Of a stretch of 43,078 bases of DNA, positions 1 through 7,176 are shown piece after piece. The notes below the pieces were generated by a model that worked only from the letters and a program-made list of their open reading frames with translations, was not told the DNA's origin and searched no databases. The stretch lies in NCBI GenBank assembly GCA_913060875.1, contig CAJXSL010000025.1, positions 1 through 43,078 of the forward strand, given 5' to 3'. The translations under genes and the position numbers were made by a program. The DNA comes from an uncultured Desulfobacteraceae bacterium. Its GTDB lineage: Bacteria; Desulfobacterota; Desulfobacteria; Desulfobacterales; UBA5852. Each line of letters opens with the position of its first letter. The first letter of the stretch is position 1.

Positions 1-74
1 GCTCCCGGGCTTCAAACCCGGTGTGGGGCGTTAAAACCGTCCCGGGTGGGTTCGATTCCCATGCACTTCCGCCA
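1..74 (+). tRNA. selC: tRNA-Sec (UGA-decoding), 5' end outside window
   Basis: This is the 3' part of a selenocysteine tRNA. The anticodon arm is CCGGG-CTTCAAA-CCCGG, giving anticodon TCA. It is followed by a long variable arm (GGGGCGTTAAAACCGTCCC region), a T arm with GGTTCGATTCC, and an acceptor end TTCCG plus encoded CCA ending at 74. The long extra arm, TCA anticodon and G discriminator match the bacterial tRNA-Sec pattern. A T run at 75-81 follows and may end the transcript. The organism therefore probably makes selenoproteins, although none was recognised in this window. The 5' half lies upstream of the window. Confidence 0.88.
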
Positions 75-253
75 TTTTTTTATAGACACATCCGGTATAC
101 CCACGGATCAAAATGTTGCATTCCCTCTATATGGCTATTCGGTAGCCTTCGCTATCCCATCCAAGACCGGCACTTACAGGATGTCACAGCCGACGTTCAA
201 CCCATGTTGTACGCATGCGCTTTACCCCAAATTAGAAGACATGCGCCCGGTTC

Positions 254-430
254 TTATTTTTCGGGATCGAAAAACGCAAAAAAAAGGAAAATGCCGGCAC
301 ATGCCGCACTCACCAGCAAGGCACTGAAAAACGATATATTGACCAGCTTTTCCGCTATATATCCGTAGACACACAACCCGGCTCCCAGGAAAAGCATTCC
401 GGCAACGATCAGTTTGGCCACCGCACTCAT
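254..430 (-). CDS. small two-helix membrane protein (58 aa)
   Basis: This short ORF starts with ATG at 430 and ends with TAA at 254. GGGAGGG lies 9 nt upstream of the start, a good ribosome binding site. The 58-residue product begins MSAVAKLIVAGM and has two clear hydrophobic segments (about residues 6-24 and 33-53). They are joined by a short polar turn (YIAEKLVN), and the protein ends FFDPEK, so it looks like a two-helix inner-membrane hairpin. I do not recognise a family. It lies convergent to selC. Hydrophobic pattern plus a strong Shine-Dalgarno argue for a real gene; lack of any homology evidence keeps confidence moderate. Confidence 0.6.
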   Translation of the reverse strand: MSAVAKLIVAGMLFLGAGLCVYGYIAEKLVNISFFSALLVSAACAGIFLFFAFFDPEK

Positions 431-983
431 CGAATAATTCCCTCCCGATTGTACATGTTCTTGGTTTCAAACTGTCGATGGCGGCAAAAAATTGTCGGCC
501 AGCACCAGACCACGTTGTCAATTTTGCGTCACCATCTCGAATATCCATCTATATCCCAAATTACGCCAATAAACGCAAACGCCTTCGGTATGTCAAGTCA
601 TCGAAAGCCTCTCATCCCTACATCAAAAGCATGTTGAAACACCCCTTCCGGTTGCCGTCACAAACAGCCGTCCCTGCACTTAGCAAGGATGATGTTACAC
701 CCCAACCAAAAACATTGAAGCGCCATCCTCGGTAATTCTCCTGAAAGGCCATCACCCCCCTACCCTTCCGCAGCATGGGGTGCCTTTCCCCACCCTATTC
801 CCAAATATTGATTCAGCGAATTCCGACGATAATCTCGATTCTATCGCAGCGCAAAAATTAAGAATTCTTACTTTTTTGGTTGCTTTAATTCTTACATTCT
901 GTATTTTTATTTTTACATTATTATTTTTTATTTTATTTATATTTTTATTGATTTATTTTTTTCTTTATTGTAGGCTTTCTTAC
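431..983. other. gene-free stretch with extreme T-rich tract
   Basis: No convincing gene is visible here. The most striking part is 871-970, where the plus strand is very T-rich: between 901 and 970 only five of 70 bases are G or C. It sits directly before the ribbon-helix-helix gene at 984. An open frame running through it (from 780) would encode a long Leu/Phe/Ile stretch, but that is what T-rich DNA always gives and no ribosome binding site supports it. The tract may be a promoter or curved-DNA leader; this is inference. Confidence 0.5.
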
Positions 984-1142
984 ATGGCTCAGAAGAAGAC
1001 ATTTTCAACCCGGGTGGATGAAGCGCGCATCAAGGCGCTCAAGCACCTGGCCGTGGATACGGACAAATCCCTCGGGGTTTTGCTGGAGGAAGCCATCGCC
1101 GATCTTGTGCGCAAATATGAGAAGAAAGGAATCAGATCATGA
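984..1142 (+). CDS. ribbon-helix-helix DNA-binding protein (52 aa)
   Basis: The product starts MAQKKTFSTRVDEARIKALK and has the beta-strand/helix/helix layout of the RHH (CopG/Arc/MetJ) fold: a short strand with KTFSTRVD, helix 1 (EARIKALKHLAVDT) and helix 2 (LGVLLEEAIADLVRKYEKK). Such proteins bind DNA as dimers through the strand and act as repressors or antitoxins. No toxin gene follows; instead the stop codon overlaps the start of a PilZ gene (ATGA). The reading frame stays open far upstream, but the ATG at 984 is the start that gives a normal RHH length. The ribosome binding site is weak (TAGG). Confidence 0.75.
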   Translation: MAQKKTFSTRVDEARIKALKHLAVDTDKSLGVLLEEAIADLVRKYEKKGIRS

Positions 1143-1564
1143 CCAAAGACAGGAGGCCATTATGTGCGGGGCGGCTGCACGAAGCGGATTTCTGTTTGTT
1201 TGGCGACCATGAGGATGAACCAAGGAGCATGGAACGGGATAAACGCCGGTCAAGGCGTTTCCAGCATGAAGAGCCAGTGATCCTGGAAACCCAGGAGGGT
1301 GAGCTGGTGGGTGCGGTGGTGATGAATTACGGCCAAAACGGGTTGTATTTCGAGTCGAATTTAAGGGTCCGCCGGGGGACGATTCTCCGCATCTGCAACG
1401 AGGCGACGTTATCCAGCAAGGATGGCGGCGGTTGTCGCGCCGAGGTGCGCTGGTCCAGACGCCTGAGGTTGGATCCGGCGGATTACGATTATGGGGCCGG
1501 GGTCCGGTACTGCCGTACCGTGGTCGATGACCAAACGGGGGTTCGGCAAAAAACAGCAGCATAG
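1139..1564 (+). CDS. PilZ-domain protein
   Basis: The 141-aa product carries the two PilZ signatures. There is an arginine cluster RRSRRF at about residues 36-41, and after about 20 residues NYGQNG at 63-68, which fits the (D/N)xSxxG motif except that Ser is Gly. PilZ domains bind cyclic di-GMP and relay it to motility, polysaccharide or transcription outputs. The start at 1139 overlaps the stop of the RHH gene by 4 bp and has AAAGGA 8 nt upstream. A second ATG at 1229, right before the arginine cluster, has AAGGAG too close (1 nt) to be ideal. Residues 1-30 have no clear domain. Loss of the motif Ser may weaken ligand binding. Confidence 0.72.
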   Translation: MTKDRRPLCAGRLHEADFCLFGDHEDEPRSMERDKRRSRRFQHEEPVILETQEGELVGAVVMNYGQNGLYFESNLRVRRGTILRICNEATLSSKDGGGCRAEVRWSRRLRLDPADYDYGAGVRYCRTVVDDQTGVRQKTAA

Positions 1565-1671
1565 CAATATAGCCATACGGTGTCACATGCAGCAGGGTTC
1601 AGTTTTCGAAATCGAGGCTCACTTGGGGCGCTTCAGCCCCCCTTACCTAAACTTTTTTCGGGAGAAAAAAG

Positions 1672-1905
1672 ATGAAAACAGAAAAAGGTACCACTGATGC
1701 CGAAAAGGGAATCGAATGCATTCAAAACATCTGCCTCAGTGAAAAATCCACTGAATGCATTTGCCCCAAGTGCGGGGCCCGTCATCGTGTCAAGCTATTG
1801 TGGACCGGTCGGGGCACGCCCCGCAAATTCTGCCCGATATGCAAGCACTATTCGAATTCCATCAATGATTCCGATCCTTGCACCGTCAGCCCCATGACCG
1901 TTTAA
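1672..1905 (+). CDS. small zinc-ribbon protein (77 aa)
   Basis: The 77-residue product has two CxxC knuckles, CPKCG near residue 31 and CPIC near residue 54. They are separated by a basic, aromatic stretch (RHRVKLLWTGRGTPRKF), the pattern of a one-zinc ribbon. The start ATG has GGGAG 7-8 nt upstream. The stop TAA at 1903-1905 is immediately followed by a 26-bp palindromic repeat. The role is unknown; zinc ribbons of this size usually bind nucleic acid or protein partners. It may be co-transcribed with the PilZ gene 107 bp upstream. Confidence 0.62.
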   Translation: MKTEKGTTDAEKGIECIQNICLSEKSTECICPKCGARHRVKLLWTGRGTPRKFCPICKHYSNSINDSDPCTVSPMTV

Positions 1906-1931
1906 CCTGCATATTTCATGAAATATCCGGG
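1906..1931. repeat. 26-bp palindromic repeat, degenerate copy 1
   Basis: This copy reads CCTGCATATTTCA then TGAAATATCCGGG, a decayed version of the perfect palindrome CCCGAATATTTCA/TGAAATATTCGGG seen at 9019-9044. It begins at the base after the stop codon of the zinc-ribbon gene. It probably acts as a transcription terminator or REP-like element. Confidence 0.7.
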
Positions 1932-2078
1932 TTGAAGAGGAACCCGCGGGTTTCTGTTATCATCCGCAGGGATCGATTGCATCGCCAAACCGGGCATTCC
2001 AACCATCCTGCAGAATGTTTCCCGTCCGGTATTGCCAATCTGTGTTTTTTTGAAACCAGGTGAGCCGTCCAAAGTTTA

Positions 2079-2102
2079 GCGGCCCCGGAAAACCGGGGCC
2101 GC
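2079..2102 (+). terminator. strong GC-rich hairpin (10-bp stem, AAAA loop)
   Basis: GCGGCCCCGG, loop AAAA, CCGGGGCCGC is a perfect 10-bp stem. It is followed by TTATGG rather than a T run, so it is not a textbook intrinsic terminator. It may be a stable RNA hairpin in a leader, because a Shine-Dalgarno and a 19-codon ORF start only 8-18 nt further on. Confidence 0.55.
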
Positions 2103-2119
2103 TTATGGAGGAAGGAGGT

Positions 2120-2179
2120 ATGATGAAAGCAATATGGCAGTTGCTTTCTGGTCCTTTAGAGACCATGACAGTAGAATAG
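2120..2179 (+). CDS. 19-codon ORF, possible leader peptide or small protein
   Basis: ATGATG at 2120-2125 opens a short frame giving MMKAIWQLLSGPLETMTVE and ending in TAG at 2177-2179. The region GAGGAAGGAGG just upstream is one of the best ribosome binding sites in the window; it suits the second ATG better (4 nt). The frame lies between a GC-rich hairpin and the feoAB operon 236 bp downstream. No known peptide is recognised. It could be a leader peptide, a small membrane-associated peptide or chance. Confidence 0.4.
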   Translation: MMKAIWQLLSGPLETMTVE

Positions 2180-2345
2180 TTACATTTTTTTAATTTTCCA
2201 GTTGTCGTCCATGACACCCGCCCCTATTTTTTATATCCAGATCCTCCCACATTTTCTCATCTATCTGTTTTTTTTTGTTTTTCCCTCATGATTACCGGCC
2301 ACTAAAAAAGTTCAGGTCGCCAAAAAAATATTGCAAAATTTTGGT

Positions 2346-2367
2346 AATTGGCCGATAGTCGCCAATT
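2346..2367. promoter_or_regulatory. inverted repeat upstream of feoAB
   Basis: AATTGGC - 8 nt - GCCAATT is a 7-bp inverted repeat ending 47 bp before the feoA start, in an AT-rich stretch that should contain the promoter. It could be an operator. It does not match the Fur consensus (GATAATGATAATCATTATC) that one would expect for feo genes, and no clear Fur box was seen in 2180-2414. This rests only on symmetry and position. Confidence 0.35.
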
Positions 2368-2414
2368 TAATGTCTGTGAGGTTGCTTACGAACTTTAAAC
2401 GTTAGGGCTCGTTG

Positions 2415-2666
2415 ATGATAACCCGTCAATTCATACACAAACCGTTGAGCAAGGTGGCCGAGGGGCAGCGCGCCCGCATTGTCGCCGTTGGCGGCGGCGG
2501 TGCCCTGCGCCGCCGCATCCTGGAAATGGGCATGACCCGCGGAACCGAGCTGTTCGTGGAAAAATACGCCCCTCTGAAAGATCCTTTGGAGGTCATTGTC
2601 AAGGGCTTCCACGTTTCCCTTCGCGTTGCCGAAGCTTCCGAAATCACAGTTGAAGTTGTGGAGTAA
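2415..2666 (+). CDS. feoA: ferrous iron transport protein A
   Basis: The 83-aa product (MITRQFIHKPLSKVAEGQRA) has the SH3-like FeoA fold pattern: VAVGGGGALRRRILEMGM, TRGTELFVEKYAPLKDPLEV and a closing beta strand region EITVEVVE. FeoA is a small cytoplasmic partner of the FeoB iron(II) transporter. The ATG at 2415 follows TAGGG at 7-8 nt; a TTG one codon upstream is also open. The gene ends 9 bp before feoB, so the two are surely one operon. Confidence 0.9.
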   Translation: MITRQFIHKPLSKVAEGQRARIVAVGGGGALRRRILEMGMTRGTELFVEKYAPLKDPLEVIVKGFHVSLRVAEASEITVEVVE

Positions 2667-2675
2667 CCCGTCACC

Positions 2676-4862
2676 ATGAACCAGAATGCCATCACCATCG
2701 CCCTGGCCGGCAATCCCAACGCGGGCAAAACCACCATATTCAACAACATCACCGGCACCCGGCAGAAGGTGGGCAACTGGCCCGGCGTTACGGTTGAAAA
2801 AAAAGAAGGCCGCGTCCACAAATTCGGTTACGACCTCAAGATCATCGATCTGCCCGGCATCTACAGCCTGACCCCCTTTTCCATCGAAGAAATCGTGGCC
2901 CGGGACTATATCCTGGACCAGTGCCCGGATGTGGTCATCGACATTATCGATGCCTCCAACCTGGAACGCAGCCTTTACCTGGCGACCCAACTAAGGGAGC
3001 TGGGACGATCCAAGGTCCTCTTTGCCCTGAACATGTCCGACGTGGCCACGGCGCGCGGCTACAAGATCGATGCGGACAAACTCTCCGAACTCCTGGATGT
3101 GCCGGTGCACGCCACGGTGGGAAACAAAAACCAGGGAGTGGAGGATCTCCTGCAAAAGGCGATCGAACTGGCGGTGTCAGACACAGCGCCGTCCCGGCAT
3201 CGCAAAGTCCGCTATTCCAACGATATCGAAGCCGCCATTTCCGAACTGGAAACCCTTCTGACGCCCCATATGGAGCACGAAAGCCCTTATGATCCGCGCT
3301 GGGCTTCCGTCAAGCTGCTCGAAAACGACAAGGTCGTCGTGGACCGGCTCCCGACGGTCCTTCCCACGGATGCGCTCGACGCTCTGATGTCAAAGACAGC
3401 CTCCCAGCGCCAGACGTTGCAGGCGCGCTACGATGAAGATCCGGAAATCGTGCTGACGGATGAGCGCTACGGGTTTATCGCCGGCATCATGAAAGAGGTT
3501 TTTTCGACTTCCTCCCGCCGGCGCATCGATACCTCCCGCAATATCGACCGGGTGCTGACCAACCGGTTTATCGGCTTTCCCATCTTTATTTTCTTCATCT
3601 GGGCCATGTTCCAGCTGACTTTTACCTTGGGCGCCTACCCCATGGACTGGATTGAAAGCGGTGTGGGGGGCCTGGCGGCATTGATCGACTATGCCCTGCC
3701 GGACAGCCTGGTCAAAGATTTGTTCATCAACGGCATCCTGGCCGGCGTGGGCAGCGTGATTGTATTTCTGCCCAACATCCTGATCCTCTTTTTCTGCATC
3801 GCCCTTTTCGAAGATACGGGCTACATGTCGCGCTGCGCCTTTTTGATGGATAAAATCATGCACCTGATCGGCCTCCACGGCAAATCCTTCATCCCCATGC
3901 TCATGGGATTCGGCTGCAACGTTCCGGCCGTCATGGCAGCCCGCACCCTGGAGAGCGAGAAAGACCGCCTGCTCACCATCCTGATCACCCCGTTCATGTC
4001 CTGTTCCGCCAAGCTGCCGGTGTATATCGTCCTGGCCGGCACGTTTTTCGGCGCCCGCGCCGGCACCGTCATTTTTGCCATCTATCTCCTGGGGATTGTC
4101 ATCGCCATTGTATCCGGCCGGCTTTTCCGCACCACCCTCCTGCGGGGTGCCGACGCCCCCTTTGTGATGGAACTGCCCCCCTACCGCGTCCCCATGCTAA
4201 AATCCCTGTTGATCCACATGTGGGACCGCAGCAAAATGTTTCTCAAAAAAATGGGCGGCGTCATTCTGGTGGGCTCCATCATTATCTGGGCCCTGTCGGC
4301 GTTTCCCCGCACCACCACATTTACCCATGACTACCCTGCCGCCATGGCCCATATCGAGGCGGCCTATGCCGAGAAAACAGCGCGGGCCGATGCTGAAGAT
4401 CAACCCGCTCTGGAAAAAGAAAAATCAGAGCGGCTCCTGGAGGTGCAGCGGGCCATGCGGGCCGAACAAACGGCCAATTCCTTCATGGGACAAATCGGCC
4501 AGGGAATTGCGCCTGTCTTCGCGCCGCTGGGCATTGACTGGCGGGGCGGAGTTTCCCTGCTGGCCGGATTTGTGGCCAAAGAAATCGTGGTCAGCACCAT
4601 GGGGGTCCTGCACGCGGTCGACGAAGAGGGCTCCGAAGCCCTGCGGGAAGCCCTGTTAAAATCCGGCATGACGCCCCTGGCCGCCTTTTCCATGATGATC
4701 TTCGTATTGCTTTATGTCCCCTGCATTGCCACCGTGGCCACCATTCGCAAGGAAACCAATTCCACCAAGTGGATGCTCTTCAGTGTCGGGTACACCACAG
4801 CCGTGGCCTGGGTCATGGCCTTCGTCGTCTACAACGGTGGACGCCTGATCGGCCTGGCTTAA
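2676..4862 (+). CDS. feoB: ferrous iron transporter FeoB
   Basis: FeoB imports Fe(II) across the inner membrane. The 728-aa protein has an N-terminal G domain with G1 GNPNAGKTT (residues 12-20), the G2 region NWPGVTVEKKEG, G3 DLPGIYSL and G4 NMSD, then a helical GDI-type linker. After residue about 290 come the membrane helices, with two Gate regions: one around residues 360-520 (MGFGCNVPAVMAARTLESEKDRLL; TPFMSCSAKLPVYIV) and one around 640-720 (GFVAKEIVVSTMGVLH; YVPCIATVATIRKE). Length and motif order are normal for the family. An Ala/Glu-rich loop (about 550-600) is charged and probably cytoplasmic. No feoC follows. Confidence 0.95.
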   Translation: MNQNAITIALAGNPNAGKTTIFNNITGTRQKVGNWPGVTVEKKEGRVHKFGYDLKIIDLPGIYSLTPFSIEEIVARDYILDQCPDVVIDIIDASNLERSLYLATQLRELGRSKVLFALNMSDVATARGYKIDADKLSELLDVPVHATVGNKNQGVEDLLQKAIELAVSDTAPSRHRKVRYSNDIEAAISELETLLTPHMEHESPYDPRWASVKLLENDKVVVDRLPTVLPTDALDALMSKTASQRQTLQARYDEDPEIVLTDERYGFIAGIMKEVFSTSSRRRIDTSRNIDRVLTNRFIGFPIFIFFIWAMFQLTFTLGAYPMDWIESGVGGLAALIDYALPDSLVKDLFINGILAGVGSVIVFLPNILILFFCIALFEDTGYMSRCAFLMDKIMHLIGLHGKSFIPMLMGFGCNVPAVMAARTLESEKDRLLTILITPFMSCSAKLPVYIVLAGTFFGARAGTVIFAIYLLGIVIAIVSGRLFRTTLLRGADAPFVMELPPYRVPMLKSLLIHMWDRSKMFLKKMGGVILVGSIIIWALSAFPRTTTFTHDYPAAMAHIEAAYAEKTARADAEDQPALEKEKSERLLEVQRAMRAEQTANSFMGQIGQGIAPVFAPLGIDWRGGVSLLAGFVAKEIVVSTMGVLHAVDEEGSEALREALLKSGMTPLAAFSMMIFVLLYVPCIATVATIRKETNSTKWMLFSVGYTTAVAWVMAFVVYNGGRLIGLA

Positions 4863-5247
4863 CCCGGAAATTGCATGACATCTTCGGGGTAAAGGGGCTC
4901 CCTCCCTCACCTACTTCAAATGGCCGCCATCCTCACCAGCGTGAAGGACGGTTGACATGCCCACCAATTGGCAACGCAAGGCTTGATTTGCTCTGTCATT
5001 CCGGGCGGGATTCTTAACTTCTTACGCTTCACACCGGTGACCACGACATGCCGGATCGGTACCTGTCCCGGACGCCGATCTGGCATCTGGCTTGACGTTG
5101 AAACGGCAAGCCCCGTCCTTTAGCACCTGCATCACTGTTAAAACTATAAATACTTGAATTAATTATGAATATAGGATTTGCATACAGAAGGATTCTGTGA
5201 AGGCAAACAGCGGTGGAAGGCAGGCGGGGCAGGAAAACCGCGGGGTG
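4863..5247. other. gene-free gap after feoB
   Basis: No gene is visible between the convergent feoB and the second feoA. The one structured item is an 11-bp inverted repeat (one G-T wobble) at 5049-5085, TGCCGGATCGG - 15 nt - CCGATCTGGCA. It has no following T run on either strand, so I do not call it a terminator. Confidence 0.5.
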
Positions 5248-5496
5248 TCAGCAGACGAGAATTTTGTGGGCCATGCCGCGTCCCAAGACCAGCCGGCTGC
5301 CCCGCACATCGAGGATGAAAGGGTCGCCGGGGGAGTTGCTGATGATTTCAACTTCTACACCGGGTAACAGGCCCATGGCAGCCAGGCGGCAGGTCATCTG
5401 TTTCCCCCCGTTGACCGACACCAGTCGGACTTTGCTTCCCCGGGAGGCCATAATCAGCGGCATGTGCGGTAGACTCATCGTCATCAAACCCATCAT
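5248..5496 (-). CDS. second FeoA-domain protein
   Basis: The protein has the FeoA core SRGSKVRLVSVNGG, CRLAAMGLLPGVEVEIIS, GDPFILDVRGSRLVLGRGMA, closely matching the family layout (a first beta strand, then the (L/M)G(L/M)xPG turn and a final strand). It is a stand-alone copy with no feoB partner on this strand and points towards the feoAB operon. Several in-frame ATGs (5496, 5493, 5484, 5478, 5463) could start it. None has a good ribosome binding site, and the family length would fit 5484 or 5463 as well. Stand-alone FeoA proteins often modulate FeoB or have unknown roles. The fold call is strong; the start is not. Confidence 0.78.
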   Translation of the reverse strand: MMGLMTMSLPHMPLIMASRGSKVRLVSVNGGKQMTCRLAAMGLLPGVEVEIISNSPGDPFILDVRGSRLVLGRGMAHKILVC

Positions 5497-5614
5497 TAAT
5501 GTTATACCGGCCTCAATAGGGCAATCGGAAAGGCATGTCAAGAATTATTTGGCAAGACGAACTTTTTTATTGGAACCATTTAATTCCTGCCCTCGCGACA
5601 ATCTATGCCGCTAT

Positions 5615-5640
5615 CCCGAATATTTCATGAAATGTTCGGG
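5615..5640. repeat. 26-bp palindromic repeat, copy 2
   Basis: CCCGAATATTTCA followed by TGAAATGTTCGGG, one mismatch from a perfect palindrome. It abuts the TAG stop of rlmD (5641-5643, minus strand) with no spacer. On RNA it would fold into a 10-12 bp hairpin, so it may terminate rlmD transcription. Confidence 0.75.
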
Positions 5641-7029
5641 CTAGCGTCTTTCCAGCCGTGCGACGCTCTCGATATGCCAGGTGTGGGGAAACATGTCCAC
5701 CGGTTGAACTTCCGCAATACGATACAGGTCCTTGAGGGTGTTGATGTCCCGTGCTAGGGTGGCCGGATTGCAGGAAACATAGACGATCCGTTGCGGCGCC
5801 GTCTGCATGACCTGTTTCAAGACATCCTTGTGCATGCCGTCCCGGGGCGGGTCGATAACCATGACATCCGGCGCCACGTCCAGGGCGGCCAGCTGGTCAC
5901 GGATATCCCCCAGCACGAAACGGCAGTTGTCGATGCCATTGGTGCGGCAGTTGCGCTCGGCATCCTGCACCGCACTGGGGACGATTTCCATCCCCACCAC
6001 CTCCCGGGCCCCCTCGGCCAGGAAAATGGGAATGGTGCCGGTGCCGCTATAGAGATCCAGCACGGATTCCGTCCCGGAAAGGCAGGCAAATTCCTTGACC
6101 TTGCCATACAGGAGAGCGGCCGAACGGGTGTTGGTCTGGAAAAAGGAGTTGGCGGAGATTTCGAATTCAAACGCCCCGATGCGATCGGTCAGCTTGCTCC
6201 GGCCCGCCACCGGCACCTCGTATTCCCCCACGGCAATGGCGGCTTTGCGGGCAGATATGTTGTTCACCACCGCAACGATTTGCGGATACGCGGCCATGAG
6301 CTTCTCGGCCAGGGGTCTGATCGCGGCCATGTCTTCGGCGGCGGTAATGAAATTGACCAGCCATTGATCCTCCGCCACGGAGTGCCGCAGCATCAGAAAC
6401 CGCCAGAAGCCGACATGGCTGCGCAGGCCGTAGGGCGGCAGACCCGATGCCCGCATGCCCTGCCGGACTTCCGCAAGGATGGCGTTGCCCAGATCCGGCT
6501 GGAGCAGACAGGCCCGGTTGTCGAGCACCTTGTGGAAGGTGCCGGGCACATGCAGCCCCAGGGCAAAGCTGATATCCTGGTCCGCCTGCCCCAATTCCGA
6601 CGGCAGAAGCCAGCGCCGATCGGAGCAGGAGAATTCCATCTTGTTGCGGTAGCCGAATATCGGATCGGCCGGCAGCGCGGGATGGACGATGGCGTCCTTC
6701 AATCCACCGATATGATCCAGGGCTTCCGCCACATGGCGGCGTTTATAAACCAGCTGGCGGTCATAGCGGAGAAACTGCCATTTGCACCCCCCGCAGAATC
6801 CGCTGTATTCACAGGGCGGGTCGACCCGATCCGCCGAAGGCCGGATCAGCTGGGTCACGCGGGCTTCAGCATACTGTTTGCGTTTTTTGAATACGCGGGC
6901 CTGGACATGATCGCCGGGCACGGCCTGGTCGATAAACACGGCCATCCCGTCCACCCGGGTCAGCCCCTTGCCTCCGAAAGCAAGATCCGCTACCTCGACA
7001 TCGATAATTTGACCTTTTTTTACTGTCAT
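5641..7029 (-). CDS. rlmD: 23S rRNA (uracil-C5)-methyltransferase, RlmD/RumA type
   Basis: The enzyme uses S-adenosylmethionine to make 5-methyluridine in rRNA. The 462-aa protein begins with a TRAM domain (residues 1-60). It then has iron-sulfur cysteines in CEYSGFCGGCKWQ (C73, C79, C82) with a further Cys near 174 (NRACLLQPD). The SAM motif is DLYSGTGTI, followed by DPPRDG and the catalytic VSCNPATLARD near the C terminus. The 4Fe-4S set separates it from TrmA. RumA-like paralogues (RlmC, RlmD) are hard to tell apart by eye, so the target uridine is an inference. It is transcribed divergently from the hydrolase at 7177. Confidence 0.9.
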   Translation of the reverse strand: MTVKKGQIIDVEVADLAFGGKGLTRVDGMAVFIDQAVPGDHVQARVFKKRKQYAEARVTQLIRPSADRVDPPCEYSGFCGGCKWQFLRYDRQLVYKRRHVAEALDHIGGLKDAIVHPALPADPIFGYRNKMEFSCSDRRWLLPSELGQADQDISFALGLHVPGTFHKVLDNRACLLQPDLGNAILAEVRQGMRASGLPPYGLRSHVGFWRFLMLRHSVAEDQWLVNFITAAEDMAAIRPLAEKLMAAYPQIVAVVNNISARKAAIAVGEYEVPVAGRSKLTDRIGAFEFEISANSFFQTNTRSAALLYGKVKEFACLSGTESVLDLYSGTGTIPIFLAEGAREVVGMEIVPSAVQDAERNCRTNGIDNCRFVLGDIRDQLAALDVAPDVMVIDPPRDGMHKDVLKQVMQTAPQRIVYVSCNPATLARDINTLKDLYRIAEVQPVDMFPHTWHIESVARLERR

Positions 7030-7082
7030 GCTTCAATACGCTCGATTCATTGTTGTTCGCCTAAGGCGATTTAACATCTTAC

Positions 7083-7106
7083 CGGGCAGCGTGTCAGCGC
7101 TGCCCG
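7083..7106. promoter_or_regulatory. hairpin in divergent intergenic region
   Basis: CGGGCAGCG - TGTCAG - CGCTGCCCG is a perfect 9-bp stem between the divergent rlmD and hydrolase genes. Neither strand has a following T run, so it is more likely an operator or leader structure than a terminator. Confidence 0.4.
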
Positions 7107-7176
7107 AAATGCGAGATCCTTTATACGAGGCGGACCGCCAAATCAATCCTTTCAACCCAGGAATAGCGATTTTTTC

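Noticed and set aside
75-253. Genomic island attached to the selC 3' end
   Set aside because: tRNA genes are frequent integration sites, but no integrase or repeat of the selC 3' end was found in the window.
780-983. Open frame encoding a long hydrophobic N-terminal extension of the RHH protein
   Set aside because: The hydrophobic run follows from T-rich DNA, there is no ribosome binding site, and RHH proteins normally begin near residue MAQKK.
2180-2414. Fur box before feoA
   Set aside because: No sequence close to the Fur consensus was seen; only a 7-bp inverted repeat of unknown meaning.
5791-7074. 427-codon plus-strand frame opposite rlmD
   Set aside because: It is the antisense of a clear rlmD gene; His/Gly/Gln-rich composition is typical of antisense frames in GC-rich DNA.
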